A stretch of DNA of 64,000 nucleotides from Cohnella hashimotonis (GTDB taxonomy: Bacteria; Bacillota; Bacilli; Paenibacillales; Paenibacillaceae), in contig NZ_JAGRPV010000001.1 in NCBI RefSeq assembly GCF_030014955.1, positions 2,108,001 to 2,172,000 on the forward strand, in the 5' to 3' direction. Positions 30,011 through 39,814 of this stretch are shown in pieces; positions within the stretch are counted from its first letter, which is position 1; every line of letters starts with the position of its first letter. The translations under genes and the position numbers were made by a program. Under the pieces are notes generated by a model that saw nothing but the letters and a program-made list of their open reading frames with translations, was not told where the DNA came from and did not search any database.

Positions 30011-31342
30011 ATGAAAAAGAGAAAAGGCATCAAGGGAGTCGCACTGCTCTCCGTGGCAACGACGCTGGCTTTGGCAACGGCCGCCTGCGGCAATTCGAAC
30101 GACGCGAACAACGGGGAGGGCGCTTCGTCGAGCGACGCCGGAGGCAAGGGAACCGTAACGTTGACGATGATGCATCCGTGGACATCGCCGAATGCGGATA
30201 ACGATGTATACAAAGCTCGCATCGCCGCGTTCGAAGCGGAGCATCCGAATATCAAGATCAATCAGGACGGCGTGGCTGCGGCGCAATACAAGACGAAGCT
30301 GTTCACGCTCGCCGCGGGCAACAATCTGGCCGATATCGACGTCGTATGGCCCGGCGCGGACCTTGACCCGCTGGTAAGCGGCGATCTGCTGCTGCCGCTG
30401 AACGATCAAATGTCCAACTGGAACGAGCTCGTACGGGAAGATGCGCTGGCCGGCTTCAACAAGAACGGCAATCAATATGCCGTGCCGACCAAGCAAAATT
30501 TCGTCGATATCATTTATTACAATAAGGAAATGTTCTCCAAAGTCGGATACGATACGTTCCCGGCTACTTACGAAGAGTGGATCGATGCGATCAAGAAATT
30601 AAAAGCGGCGAAGCTCACGCCGATCTCCCTCGGCAACAAAGAGCAATGGCCGCTCCAATCCTCGTATATGTCCACGTTGACGCAGCGCTTCGCAGGCGAC
30701 GACTTCCTGCAGAACGTCGTGGACGGCAAGGCAAAATTCACCGACGAGGACTTCGTCAAAGCCGTTGCGGTCATTGACGAATTGACCAAGCTGGAGGCCT
30801 TCAACTCGGACGCGAACAACATGGATTCGGTCCAGGCGCAGGACTACTTCATTCAAGAAAAAGCGGCCATGCACATTACGTCGGCAACCGTGAATGCCAG
30901 AATCCGCATCGATAACCCGAACGGCAGCAAATTCGGCATCGCGTTGTTCCCGAGCGTGCCGGGCGGCAAGGGCGATCCCAAGAAGGCGGCCGGCGTGCCT
31001 CAATTCGGTATCGCGATCAAAAGCGGGCTGAGCAAGGAGAAGCAGGACGCGGCGCTCGAGTTCATGAAGTACTTCGTGAACGAGGATCTGTACAAGGATT
31101 TGTCCAAGGCGGGCATCATGGTTCCGACGAAAAAGAACGTGGCGGGCGAAGGCGAGATCAATCCGTTCCTGGAAGAATTGATGAAGCTCACCAGCAACGG
31201 CTCGACTCGCGTGTTCGACTCGGTCATCCCGACCCAGCCCTCCAAGGAATTCGAGAACGGTCTTCAAGCGCTGACCATCAAGCAGGGGACGCCGCAAGAC
31301 GTTGCCAAGAAAACGCAGGCCGCGCTTGACGCCCTCAAGTAA
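30011..31342 (+). CDS. Sugar-binding lipoprotein of CUT1 ABC transporter
   Basis: 443 residues from the ATG with AAAAGAGGG 8 nt upstream. The signal peptide runs from a KKRK basic start through VALLSVATTLALATA to lipobox TAAC, with the lipidated Cys at residue 27 and a Ser/Gly/Asn linker. It is a family 1 solute-binding protein (VTLTMMHPWTSPNADNDVYKARIAAFEAEHPNIKI; TYEEWIDAIKKLK; FMKYFVNEDLYKDLSKAGIMVP). It is the first gene of an operon running through two permeases, a YesM/YesN pair and a GH3 glycosidase, and probably binds a beta-linked oligosaccharide. Confidence 0.93.
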   Translation: MKKRKGIKGVALLSVATTLALATAACGNSNDANNGEGASSSDAGGKGTVTLTMMHPWTSPNADNDVYKARIAAFEAEHPNIKINQDGVAAAQYKTKLFTLAAGNNLADIDVVWPGADLDPLVSGDLLLPLNDQMSNWNELVREDALAGFNKNGNQYAVPTKQNFVDIIYYNKEMFSKVGYDTFPATYEEWIDAIKKLKAAKLTPISLGNKEQWPLQSSYMSTLTQRFAGDDFLQNVVDGKAKFTDEDFVKAVAVIDELTKLEAFNSDANNMDSVQAQDYFIQEKAAMHITSATVNARIRIDNPNGSKFGIALFPSVPGGKGDPKKAAGVPQFGIAIKSGLSKEKQDAALEFMKYFVNEDLYKDLSKAGIMVPTKKNVAGEGEINPFLEELMKLTSNGSTRVFDSVIPTQPSKEFENGLQALTIKQGTPQDVAKKTQAALDALK

Positions 31343-31384
31343 AACGGCCGGCTGACCGGTTTGATTTTTAACTTAAAAGGCGAT

Positions 31385-31413
31385 GGAGAAAACCCGTGCT
31401 GCGGGTTTTCTCC
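31385..31413 (+). repeat. Stem-loop between binding protein and permease genes
   Basis: Perfect 12-bp arms GGAGAAAACCCG / CGGGTTTTCTCC (31385-31396 and 31402-31413) with a 5-nt loop and no T run after it. It occupies the same position as the stem-loop in the other CUT1 operon at 21475. Confidence 0.75.
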
Positions 31414-31458
31414 GTTCAGACGAAAAAGATGCTGCCGCGAAGAAACGGAGGCGACAAA

Positions 31459-32334
31459 ATGAATACGTTAAAGGGAACAAGAGCCGCCATCTTCTTCGGC
31501 ATGCTTCCCGCATTGCTCATCTATATAGGCATTGCCATCATCCCGATCTTCGTTTCGCTGTATTACTCGTTCTTCAATTGGGACGGCATTTCGGCCAAAT
31601 CGGCCGTCGGCTTCGACAATTATGTCCGAATCTTTAACGACTCCGTTTTTTGGCTCTCGGTAAAAAATAACATCATCATCATGGTGACGGGCTTGATCGG
31701 CCAGATTCCGCTGGGCCTGTTGCTGGCGCTGCTGTTAAACCGCAAGATGAGGGGCTCCACCTTCTTCAGAACGGTCGGCTTCATGCCCGTTGTCATTTCC
31801 TCCGTTATGGTCTCTTTGATCTGGGGGATGATTTACAACTCGGAATACGGATTTATGAACGCGCTGCTCGGGTTTTTCGGCCTGGACAGCTGGCAGCGCA
31901 ATTGGCTCGGCGACACGTCGATCTCGATGTATTCCGTCAGCCTGGCTTACATTTGGCAAAATTGCGGGCTTTATATGGTCATATTCCTCGCTGCGCTCCA
32001 GAACATTCCGGGCGAGGTCAACGAGGCGGCGGAGCTGGACGGCGCGACCGGGCTCAGACGCGTGTTCCGCATTACGATCCCGATGATTCGCTCCACGATT
32101 CTCGTGGCCGTCGTCTACAGCATCAGCAATTCGTTCCGGGTATTCGATCTCGTGCAAATCCTGACGGGAGGCGGCCCCGCCCATATGACGGAAGTCATGA
32201 CCATCTACATGTACAACCATGCCTTCGTCAGCAGGCAATTCGGATACGGCAGCGCGGCATCGATGCTGATCCTGCTGTTCAGCCTGATCGTCGTAAGCTT
32301 GGTTAACCGTCTGGGACGAGAAAAAGAGATTTAA
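31459..32334 (+). CDS. Carbohydrate ABC transporter permease (CUT1, MalF type)
   Basis: 291 residues from the ATG that follows CGGAGG at 7 nt; the frame extends upstream to 31396 through the stem-loop but that part lacks a start site. There are six helices (first AAIFFGMLPALLIYIGIAIIPIFV). The EAA loop is NEAAELDGATGLRRVFRITIPMIRS, the contact with a separately encoded ATPase. Its TAA stop is closely followed by the second permease gene. Confidence 0.93.
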   Translation: MNTLKGTRAAIFFGMLPALLIYIGIAIIPIFVSLYYSFFNWDGISAKSAVGFDNYVRIFNDSVFWLSVKNNIIIMVTGLIGQIPLGLLLALLLNRKMRGSTFFRTVGFMPVVISSVMVSLIWGMIYNSEYGFMNALLGFFGLDSWQRNWLGDTSISMYSVSLAYIWQNCGLYMVIFLAALQNIPGEVNEAAELDGATGLRRVFRITIPMIRSTILVAVVYSISNSFRVFDLVQILTGGGPAHMTEVMTIYMYNHAFVSRQFGYGSAASMLILLFSLIVVSLVNRLGREKEI

Positions 32335-32351
32335 TGAAAGGGGGAATCGCA

Positions 32352-33182
32352 TTGAGCAACAATTCGAATTGGTTTCGGGTGCTGACGTATGTTTTTTTAA
32401 GCGCATTTGCGTTATTCAATATCGTCCCCCTCTTCTATATGATCGTCGATTCGTTCAAGACGGAACCGGAATACGCGGCGAGTCCGTTTTCCTTGCCGAC
32501 GAAGCTGCATTTCGAGAATTACGCCAAAGCCTGGGATATCGCGAACATGGACACCTATTTCATGAACAGTCTGATCATTACGTTCGGTTCGCTGATCATC
32601 ACGGTGCTGCTCGGCTCGCTGACGGCGTTCTTTTTGGCCCGGTTTAAATTTCGGTTCCGCAAATCTACGTTCGCGATCTTTCTTCTGGGCATGCTGGTGC
32701 CGATCCACGCCACGCTGATCCCGATCTTCCTGATCATGAAAAATATCGGTTTGCTGGATACGTACTGGTCGCTTATACTGCCTTATACGGCATTCCATCT
32801 ATCGTTGACGATCTTCATCCTCGAAGGCTTCATGCAAGGCTTGCCGAAGGACCTGGAGGAATCCGGCGTCATGGACGGTGCCGGCGTATACCGGATCTTC
32901 TGGTCGATTATACTGCCTATTGCGAGGCCGGCCATGGCGACTGTCATCATCTTGAACTTCATCTATAACTGGAACGAATATTTATTCGCCTTGGTGTTGA
33001 TCAGCTCGGAAGCGCTCAAGACGCTGCCGCTCGGCTTGGCCAACTTCGTCGGCGTCGAGACGGCGAGCATGACGCTCCAGATGTCCGCGCTTGCGATTGC
33101 GCTCGTGCCGATCATCATTTTCTATTTGCTGCTCCAGAAGCAGCTCGTTACAGGCATGACAGCCGGAGCGGTAAAAGGCTAG
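32352..33182 (+). CDS. Carbohydrate ABC transporter permease (CUT1, MalG type)
   Basis: 276 residues from the TTG at 32352, chosen because AAAGGGGG ends about 8 nt upstream; an ATG at 32334 overlapping the previous stop is the alternative but has a poor site. Six membrane helices, an N-terminal FNIVPLFYMIVDSFKTEPEY typical of MalG subunits, and the EAA loop EESGVMDGAGVYRIFWSIILPIARP, in which the usual second Ala is replaced by Ser-Gly. It pairs with the preceding permease. Confidence 0.92.
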   Translation: MSNNSNWFRVLTYVFLSAFALFNIVPLFYMIVDSFKTEPEYAASPFSLPTKLHFENYAKAWDIANMDTYFMNSLIITFGSLIITVLLGSLTAFFLARFKFRFRKSTFAIFLLGMLVPIHATLIPIFLIMKNIGLLDTYWSLILPYTAFHLSLTIFILEGFMQGLPKDLEESGVMDGAGVYRIFWSIILPIARPAMATVIILNFIYNWNEYLFALVLISSEALKTLPLGLANFVGVETASMTLQMSALAIALVPIIIFYLLLQKQLVTGMTAGAVKG

Positions 33183-33221
33183 CGAATAGGAACAGGCGTC
33201 CGGACATCCGGGGAGGGTGTT

Positions 33222-35024
33222 ATGCGAAGGTATTCCCGAAGAACTCGAAGCTTTGGACTTAAACGAAAAGCGGTCATCATTTTCCTGCTCCTGGTCATCC
33301 TTCCGACCTTGGGCGTGGGCGTGATCGTCCAGCTTCAGTTTAACCAAATCTTGAGCAAGCAGTTCAAGGATACGACGATTCGCAACCTCGACAGCGTGGT
33401 CAGTCAATTGGAAGAACAGACGTCCACCGTCGAGGATATCGCCGACTACATGATCCTCAGTCCAGACCTGAACGAATATTTACGGCCGTGGCCCGAGCTG
33501 AGCAACGAACGGTCCGAGAACCTGAAGCGGGCGATCGAGGGCATGCTCACCTTTCATCTATTCTCGAAAAAATATATTCGCTCCATCAGCATCGAAGGGT
33601 TCAACGGCCATCGTATCGATATGGGGGAGCCCGTCCTGGCCGACGAGGGAAAATGGCTGGACAAGGCCGCCCTCCGGAAAGGCGGTATCGTCTGGACGGA
33701 CGGCTATGCGGTGCAGAGCGGCTGGAACGGGGAATTCCGCGTCGTGTCGCTCGTGCGCATACTCAATGCGTTCAGCCAGATCACGCGGCCGCAAGCCAAT
33801 CTCGTCATTCGCCTGGATGAAGACAGCCTTATCGAGCTGCTGGAGAAGGGGCTGTACAAAAAATCGGGCCAAGTGTTCGTTATCGGCGCGGAAGGCCAGC
33901 AGGTGCTGCGTTCCGACAATTCGGTGCCCGCGAGCTTCGATCCGCACGACCTGATGGAGGCGTTCGCTAACGGGAACGCAAGCTATATGAAATACAGGGT
34001 CGATAACAGGAGCTATATGGCTTTTTACCGGCCGATGGATAATACGGGATGGAGCATCGTCGCGATGATTCCCGAATCGATCGTCAATCAGGAAACGGCG
34101 AACGTTCGAAGCGTGATGGCGGTCATTCTGGCTGCCATGCTGCTGCTCGGCATTAGCGCGCTTGTCGGGTTCCAGTATACGATCATCAGGCCGATTCTGC
34201 GGCTCAAAAACGAAACGAATCGCGTTAAGCTGGGCGATTTTACGGCACGGGTGCCGATCGAGTCGAATGATGAAATATCCGAGCTGAACCGCAAATTCAA
34301 CGATATGGTGCTCACGATTCAGGAGCTTATCGAGCATAAGTACAAGCTCGAGCTGCGGGAGCGGGAATCCGAGCTCAGACTGCTGCAAAATCAAATGGAT
34401 CCCCATTTTTTATATAATACGCTGGACATGATCCGTTGGACGGCCCGGCTGGAGAAAGCGGGAAAAACAAGCCAGCTGATCGAAATGCTGTCCAGGTTTT
34501 TCCGCTCGGCGCCGAACAAGGGCAGCTACGTAACGACCGTTCAACAGGAATTGGAATTCGTCCAATCGTACTTGTATTTGCAGGAGCGGCGGCTTGGACA
34601 CACCTTCCGGTATTCGCTCTTCATGGATGCTTCCATCGCTGCGGCGCCGATGCTGAAAACGACCATTCAGCCCTTGGTCGAGAACTTCCTGAAGCACGGA
34701 CGCAATCGTGGCCGTGCCGTCAACCGGATTACCGTCAAATGCTATGGCGTGGCGGAAGAAGTCTGGGTGGACGTTCAGGACAACGGACGCGGCATCGAGC
34801 CAGACAAGCTGGAAGCGATTCGTCAAGCGCTTCGGAGAGGGCGCACGGACGAAGGAAGCTCCGGCGCGTTAAGCAACATTCAGGAGCGGCTCTCGATTTA
34901 TTTCGGCGAAGGCTCCGGGCTGGAGATCGTATCCAGTACGCCTGACGGCACTCTGATCCGATTGAAAATTCCCAACAGGACGGACGGCGGTGAGAGCGAA
35001 GATGACGGCAACAAACGGATATAA
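33222..35024 (+). CDS. YesM-type sensor histidine kinase
   Basis: 600 residues. Helix 1 at about residues 17-37 and helix 2 near 290-315 flank a large extracellular Cache-like sensing domain. A HAMP segment follows (IIRPILRLKNETNRVKLGDFTARVPIES), then the His_kinase domain with the phospho-acceptor in QMDPHFLYNTLDMIRW and the ATPase domain with N-box QPLVENFLKHG and G-box DNGRGIEPD. This family senses extracellular sugars, often through the adjacent binding protein. GGGGAGGG precedes the ATG and the stop overlaps the response regulator gene, a typical YesM/YesN pair inside a transporter operon. Confidence 0.95.
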   Translation: MRRYSRRTRSFGLKRKAVIIFLLLVILPTLGVGVIVQLQFNQILSKQFKDTTIRNLDSVVSQLEEQTSTVEDIADYMILSPDLNEYLRPWPELSNERSENLKRAIEGMLTFHLFSKKYIRSISIEGFNGHRIDMGEPVLADEGKWLDKAALRKGGIVWTDGYAVQSGWNGEFRVVSLVRILNAFSQITRPQANLVIRLDEDSLIELLEKGLYKKSGQVFVIGAEGQQVLRSDNSVPASFDPHDLMEAFANGNASYMKYRVDNRSYMAFYRPMDNTGWSIVAMIPESIVNQETANVRSVMAVILAAMLLLGISALVGFQYTIIRPILRLKNETNRVKLGDFTARVPIESNDEISELNRKFNDMVLTIQELIEHKYKLELRERESELRLLQNQMDPHFLYNTLDMIRWTARLEKAGKTSQLIEMLSRFFRSAPNKGSYVTTVQQELEFVQSYLYLQERRLGHTFRYSLFMDASIAAAPMLKTTIQPLVENFLKHGRNRGRAVNRITVKCYGVAEEVWVDVQDNGRGIEPDKLEAIRQALRRGRTDEGSSGALSNIQERLSIYFGEGSGLEIVSSTPDGTLIRLKIPNRTDGGESEDDGNKRI

Positions 35025-36573
35025 AACGAAAATGCTGATCGTCGATGACGAACCGGTCATCTGCGAAGGCCTGCGGCTCACGATTGACTGGGAATCGCTT
35101 GGCGTCGAAGTCGTCGGCGTCGCTTACGATGGAGAAGAAGCCTTGCAGCTGATGCGCGAGCATGGCGCGTACATCGTGCTGACGGATATTCGGATGGAAG
35201 AGATGGACGGACTGCAGCTGACGGAACGGCTGAAGCGGGAGTTCCCTCGCGTACGGGTCGTGATGATCAGCGGGTATGAGCATTTCGAATATGCCAGGCA
35301 AGCGATGCGGCTTGGCGTCACGGACTACTTGCTCAAGCCCGTCGACGTCGACGAACTGGTGCAGGTGGTGAAGGGGATCGTGGCCGAGCTGGGAGAGGCG
35401 GAGCCGTCCTCGAACGGGGACGAGGAAGCGCTGTGGTTGTCCGCGGTGCTGCGGTCGTCTCCTTCCGCCGAGCCGCCGGCGCCGCCGCAATCGATGAATG
35501 CCGAGTCCTTCCGCATGATCGTCAGTCAATTGTCCGATTTCGCCGCGCTTTATTCCGGTATGCCGGAAGACGAATATCGCGACATTCAGAGAAAATGGCT
35601 GGCGTTGATCCAGGGGAAATTGACGGCCCGCGATATTCGCAGCGTCGCCGTATTCGATCATCGGAACGTACTCTATACGCTAGCGATGTCGGATCATCAC
35701 CTGGAAGAGGAGCCGGCGAGCCGGCTGCTTGAAGAGACGATGGAGGCGTGGACCGGAGCGGGGAAGCTTTATTGCGCGGTCAGCGCTTCCTTTACGAGGC
35801 TGGAGCAGACGGCTTCCGCGAGCGCCGAGGCCAGGGAGCTGCTGCAATGGCACGATCTGACCGACCGGGCGGCGCTGCTGCCCGAAGACCGCTTGTTATT
35901 ATCGAAGGATCGACCCAAATCGGATTACGACTGCAAGGCCATCCTGGACAGGCTGGTCTCGTTCTTGTTCAAGCAGGACGCGGCCCAGGTCGCTGCGCTC
36001 GTCCACGAGATGTTCGCGTCGCTGGCCGCCGAGCGAAGATTGCTGCCGGAAGCGGTGCAGATCTATGACGAATTGCTTGCCCTGCTGCGTCAGCGGCTGC
36101 GCCAGAGCGGTCTGACGGATCTGGAGCATGGCCGCCATTCGCCGATCGACCTTCATGCGAACAACTCGTACGCCGCCATCGAAGCGATCGCCGTGGAAGA
36201 GATGCGGCAATTGATTCGCTTGATCGATCTGAACGGTCTCGACAAGTCGCATTGGATTATCGAGAAAGCGAAGCAGTACATGACGGGAAATTATGACCAG
36301 GATCTGAAAGCTTCGGAGGTTGCGGGCTGGCTGAAAATTACGCCGGGCTATTTCAGCTTGCTGTTCAAACAAAGCACTGGCAAAAGCTTCAAGGAATACT
36401 TGAATGAGTTTCGAATTGACCATGCCAAGCATTTGCTGGCCACGACGCACGATAAGGTGTTTGAGATCGCTGAGCGCGTCGGCTACAAGGAGTACAAATA
36501 TTTCGTCTCGGTATTCAAGTCATACACCGGCATCACGCCGAAGGAGTACCGGGCGTTTAAAGCGAACCGTTAA
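35002..36573 (+). CDS. YesN-type response regulator with AraC DNA-binding domain
   Basis: 523 residues. The receiver domain (residues 8-130) has the acidic pair DDE at 15-17, the phospho-acceptor D62 in VLTDIRMEEMDG and the conserved Lys in LLKPVDVDEL. A 270-residue middle region of unknown role follows. The AraC-type helix-turn-helix lies at about residues 425-520 (LKASEVAGWLKITPGYFSLLFKQSTGKSFKEYLNEFRIDHAKHLL and KVFEIAERVGYKEYKYFVSVFKSYTGITPKEYR). It overlaps the kinase gene by 23 nt; GTG at 34990 is an alternative start. It probably activates the transporter operon promoter. Confidence 0.94.
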   Translation: MTATNGYKTKMLIVDDEPVICEGLRLTIDWESLGVEVVGVAYDGEEALQLMREHGAYIVLTDIRMEEMDGLQLTERLKREFPRVRVVMISGYEHFEYARQAMRLGVTDYLLKPVDVDELVQVVKGIVAELGEAEPSSNGDEEALWLSAVLRSSPSAEPPAPPQSMNAESFRMIVSQLSDFAALYSGMPEDEYRDIQRKWLALIQGKLTARDIRSVAVFDHRNVLYTLAMSDHHLEEEPASRLLEETMEAWTGAGKLYCAVSASFTRLEQTASASAEARELLQWHDLTDRAALLPEDRLLLSKDRPKSDYDCKAILDRLVSFLFKQDAAQVAALVHEMFASLAAERRLLPEAVQIYDELLALLRQRLRQSGLTDLEHGRHSPIDLHANNSYAAIEAIAVEEMRQLIRLIDLNGLDKSHWIIEKAKQYMTGNYDQDLKASEVAGWLKITPGYFSLLFKQSTGKSFKEYLNEFRIDHAKHLLATTHDKVFEIAERVGYKEYKYFVSVFKSYTGITPKEYRAFKANR

Positions 36574-36600
36574 TCGGGGAGCAGGGAAGGGGAATCACGG

Positions 36601-38931
36601 GTGGACATCTACAAGAATCCGTCGTATTCGATCGAAGAGAGAACCGAGGACTTGCTGGCGCGCATGACGCTCAAGGAGAAGGTCGGGCAGCTGAATCAGC
36701 ATATGTACGGCTGGGATGCCTACCGTCGCGAAGGCTCCAGGGTTCATCTGACGGAAGCGTTCAAGCGGCAAGTGGCTTTCGGAGACGGCATGGGGGCGCT
36801 ATACGGGCTGTTCCGGGCCGATCCTTGGTCGGCGGTTACGTACAACAACGGCATTCCGACGGCGGATAGCGCCCGAGTCGCCAATGAACTGCAGCGATAT
36901 GTCAAGGAACATACCAGGCTCGGCATCCCGGTCCTGCTGTCCGAGGAATGCCCGCACGGCCATCAGGCGCTGGACGGGACGCTGCTGCCCGTCAATCTGA
37001 ACATCGGCTCCACATGGAATCCGCAATTGACGGAACGGGCCTACGCCAGAATCGCAGCCGAGATCCGGGCTCGCGGCGCTCATCTCGCGCTTGTCTCCAC
37101 GCTGGATATATTGCAGGATCCTCGCTGGGGACGATCCGAGGAATGCTACGGCGAGGATCCTTACCTGGCTTCGCAGCTGACGGCGGCCGTCGTGCGCGGA
37201 CTGCAGGGCGCGCGGCCGGAAGAGCTGAGCGCTCCGGACAAGGCTGCTGCCGTGTTGAAACATCTTTGTGCGCAGGGCGCCGGCCAGGGCGGGCACAATG
37301 CCGGTCCCGCGGCGATCGGCGAGCGGGAGCTGCGCGAGATCCATCTTCCGGCCGCTAAAGCCGGGAAGGACGCCGGCGCGGCCGGCTTTATGGCCGCCTA
37401 TAACGAGATCGACGGCGTCCCGTGCCACGCCAACGAGAAGCTGCTCACCGGCATCCTGCGCGAAGAATGGGGCTTCGATGGAATCGTCATGGCCGACGGC
37501 TGCGCGATCGATCGGCTGCTGGCTTTAAGCGACGATCATGAAGAGGCGGCTGCGATCGCGCTGTCGGCGGGCGTCGATCTGAGCCTGTGGGATACCGCCT
37601 TCACGAAGCTGGAGGCTGCGGTTCGGCAGGGCAAGGCGGACGAATCGTTGATCGACCGCGCCGTTCGGCGCGTGCTGCGGCTTAAATTCCGGCTGGGGCT
37701 GTTCGAGAATCCGTATGTGGACGAACGGCTGCCGGCAGCCGTCATCGGCGCGGAGGAGACGCGCGAGCTGAACCTGCAGCTGGCGAGGGAATCGATCGTC
37801 TTGCTGCGCAACGGGGAAGCGGGACAAAAGGGCGTCCTGCCCTTGACCGACTCGGCGAGACGGATCGCGGTGATCGGCCCGAATGCGGATGCCTTGTACA
37901 ATCAATTGGGGGACTATACGAGCGTTCAGCGGGGCGGGACCGGGACAACCGTGCTTCAAGGCATCGCGAAGGCGGCACCTGCCGGCACCGAGATCGTATA
38001 TGAGCGGGGCTGCGGCATACGCGACCGGTCGCGGGAAGGCATCGCTGCGGCGGTCGCCGCCGCGCGCGGCGCCGATATCGCCGTCGTCGCGATCGGCGGC
38101 AGCAGCGCGCGATCCTTCGACGAAGCGTTCGACAGCAACGGCGAGGCGATCGTATCGGCAGGGAGTCCGTCGGAGATGGACTGCGGCGAAGGGGTCGATC
38201 TGGCCGATCTGCGGATGGGCGGCGTCCAGGAGGAGCTGGTGCGCGAGATCGCCGCGACGGGAACGCCGGTCGTCGCCGTCGTGATCCAGGGCCGCCCGCA
38301 TGAGCTGTCGGGCCTGGCGGATCACTGCGCGGCGATCTTGTGCGCCTGGTACCCGGGCCCGGAAGGCGGCCGCGCGATCGGCGAAATTCTGTTCGGCAAG
38401 GTCAATCCGAGCGGCAAGCTTCCCGTCTCGCTGCCGCGTTCCTCGGCGCAGCTGCCGGTCTATTACAACCAGAAAAATCCGGGCCGGCCGCGCCCTTATA
38501 TCGACATGCCGGCTGCAGCCTTATATCCTTTCGGATTCGGGCTCAGCTACACGATTTTCGAATACGGCCAAATCTCGCTGTCGCGCGAATCGGTCACGGC
38601 CGAGGAGATCGAAGCGGGAGGAAACGTGGAAGTCCGGCTGACCGTGTCCAACAACGGCCCGCGGGCCGGTGCGGAGACGGTGCAGCTCTACATTCAGGCC
38701 GGCGGATCGCCGATCACGCGCCGGACGTGGGAGCTCAAGGGGTTCCGCAAGGTGTGGCTGGAGCCGGGGGCGGAAGAGACGGTCGTCTTCCAGCTGGGCA
38801 AGGAAGAGCTGGCGATCTGGGATCGCAGCATGACATTCGCCGTCGCGCCGTGCCGGTTGACCGTACGGGCGGGGGACGGCAGCGCCGATGGCGCCGAAGC
38901 GAATCTGTTGATTAGGAGGCGAAGCGATTGA
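36601..38931 (+). CDS. Beta-glucosidase/xylosidase-like glycoside hydrolase, GH3
   Basis: 776 residues, cytoplasmic (no signal peptide). The N-terminal (alpha/beta)8 domain has LARMTLKEKVGQL, the conserved DPRWGRSEECYGEDPYL segment and nucleophile D299 in FDGIVMADGCAIDRL. The C-terminal alpha/beta sandwich begins near residue 390 (RESIVLLRNGEAG ... IAVIGPNAD) and an FN3-like domain ends the protein (VRLTVSNNGPRAGAETVQLYI). It cleaves non-reducing beta-linked sugars from imported oligosaccharides. GTG start with GGAAGGGG upstream, 27 nt after the response regulator. Its stop overlaps the next start (ATTGA). Confidence 0.93.
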   Translation: MDIYKNPSYSIEERTEDLLARMTLKEKVGQLNQHMYGWDAYRREGSRVHLTEAFKRQVAFGDGMGALYGLFRADPWSAVTYNNGIPTADSARVANELQRYVKEHTRLGIPVLLSEECPHGHQALDGTLLPVNLNIGSTWNPQLTERAYARIAAEIRARGAHLALVSTLDILQDPRWGRSEECYGEDPYLASQLTAAVVRGLQGARPEELSAPDKAAAVLKHLCAQGAGQGGHNAGPAAIGERELREIHLPAAKAGKDAGAAGFMAAYNEIDGVPCHANEKLLTGILREEWGFDGIVMADGCAIDRLLALSDDHEEAAAIALSAGVDLSLWDTAFTKLEAAVRQGKADESLIDRAVRRVLRLKFRLGLFENPYVDERLPAAVIGAEETRELNLQLARESIVLLRNGEAGQKGVLPLTDSARRIAVIGPNADALYNQLGDYTSVQRGGTGTTVLQGIAKAAPAGTEIVYERGCGIRDRSREGIAAAVAAARGADIAVVAIGGSSARSFDEAFDSNGEAIVSAGSPSEMDCGEGVDLADLRMGGVQEELVREIAATGTPVVAVVIQGRPHELSGLADHCAAILCAWYPGPEGGRAIGEILFGKVNPSGKLPVSLPRSSAQLPVYYNQKNPGRPRPYIDMPAAALYPFGFGLSYTIFEYGQISLSRESVTAEEIEAGGNVEVRLTVSNNGPRAGAETVQLYIQAGGSPITRRTWELKGFRKVWLEPGAEETVVFQLGKEELAIWDRSMTFAVAPCRLTVRAGDGSADGAEANLLIRRRSD

Positions 38932-39773
38932 AGAAGATCGGATTCATCGATTATTATTTGGACGAATTTCATGCGGACAAGTATCCGGCCTGGATCGAGC
39001 AAGCGTCCGGCGGAGAGATGCAGGTGAAGTATGCTTACGCCATAAAGGACAAAGAAAACGGGGTGACCAATCGGGATTGGTGCGACAGTCGCGGGATCGA
39101 ATTGCTGGATTCCATCGAAGAGGTGGTCCGGTTGAGCGATTACCTGATCGTGCTGTCGCCGGACCATCCCGAGTTCCACGAGGAGCTATCGCGCTTGCCG
39201 TTGCAGTCGGGCAAGCCCACTTATATCGACAAGACGTTCGCGCCCGATCGGGCCACGGCCGTCAAGCTGTTCGAGCTGGCCCGGCTGTACGGAACGCCAA
39301 TGTACTCCACCTCCGCGCTTCGCTTCGCCGAAGAATATGCCGCCGTCGACAGAAGTGGCATCGCGGCGATCTCGAGCTGGGGACCGGGCAGGTTCGAAAA
39401 TTATTCGATTCATCAGATCGAACCGATCGTCCATCTGATGGGAAGCCGTCCGAAGCGAGTCATGTATACGGGCACGCCGGCGGCGGCCTCGTTCATGATC
39501 GATTTCGGCGGCGGCAAGCAGGCGAACATCCATCATCTCGGCCGGGGATGTCCGTTTGCGTTGGGATTGACCTACGAGAGCGGAGAGTGCGCATTCATCA
39601 AGCAGGAATCCGATTTTTTCGCCGCATTTACCCGCAAACTGGTATCCTTTTTCGAATCGGGGAAGCCCGTTGTCGATCCGAAGGAGACGATCGACGTTAT
39701 CGCAATTATCGAATACGGTGGTTTAGCCGTGCAGCGGCCATTCGAATGGGTTGAAATTCCGGGACAGGATTAA
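38928..39773 (+). CDS. Gfo/Idh/MocA-related protein lacking the dinucleotide motif
   Basis: 281 residues from a TTG with AGGAGGCG about 6 nt upstream, overlapping the GH3 stop by 4 nt. The fold pattern resembles Gfo/Idh proteins: LSDYLIVLSPDHPEFHEEL in the place of the sugar-binding loop and KPTYIDKTFAPDRATAVKLFELA in the place of the EKP segment. However, the N-terminus (KKIGFIDYYLDEFHADKYPAW) has no GxGxxG/A motif, the EKP lysine context is DKT, and the protein is about 60 residues shorter than usual. It may be a non-catalytic or cofactor-independent relative. Its partner role in the GH3 operon is unknown. Confidence 0.65.
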   Translation: MKKIGFIDYYLDEFHADKYPAWIEQASGGEMQVKYAYAIKDKENGVTNRDWCDSRGIELLDSIEEVVRLSDYLIVLSPDHPEFHEELSRLPLQSGKPTYIDKTFAPDRATAVKLFELARLYGTPMYSTSALRFAEEYAAVDRSGIAAISSWGPGRFENYSIHQIEPIVHLMGSRPKRVMYTGTPAAASFMIDFGGGKQANIHHLGRGCPFALGLTYESGECAFIKQESDFFAAFTRKLVSFFESGKPVVDPKETIDVIAIIEYGGLAVQRPFEWVEIPGQD

Positions 39774-39814
39774 GGAACTTTAGGTTTAAGGAACCTTCCA
39801 ACGTAAGCACTTGA

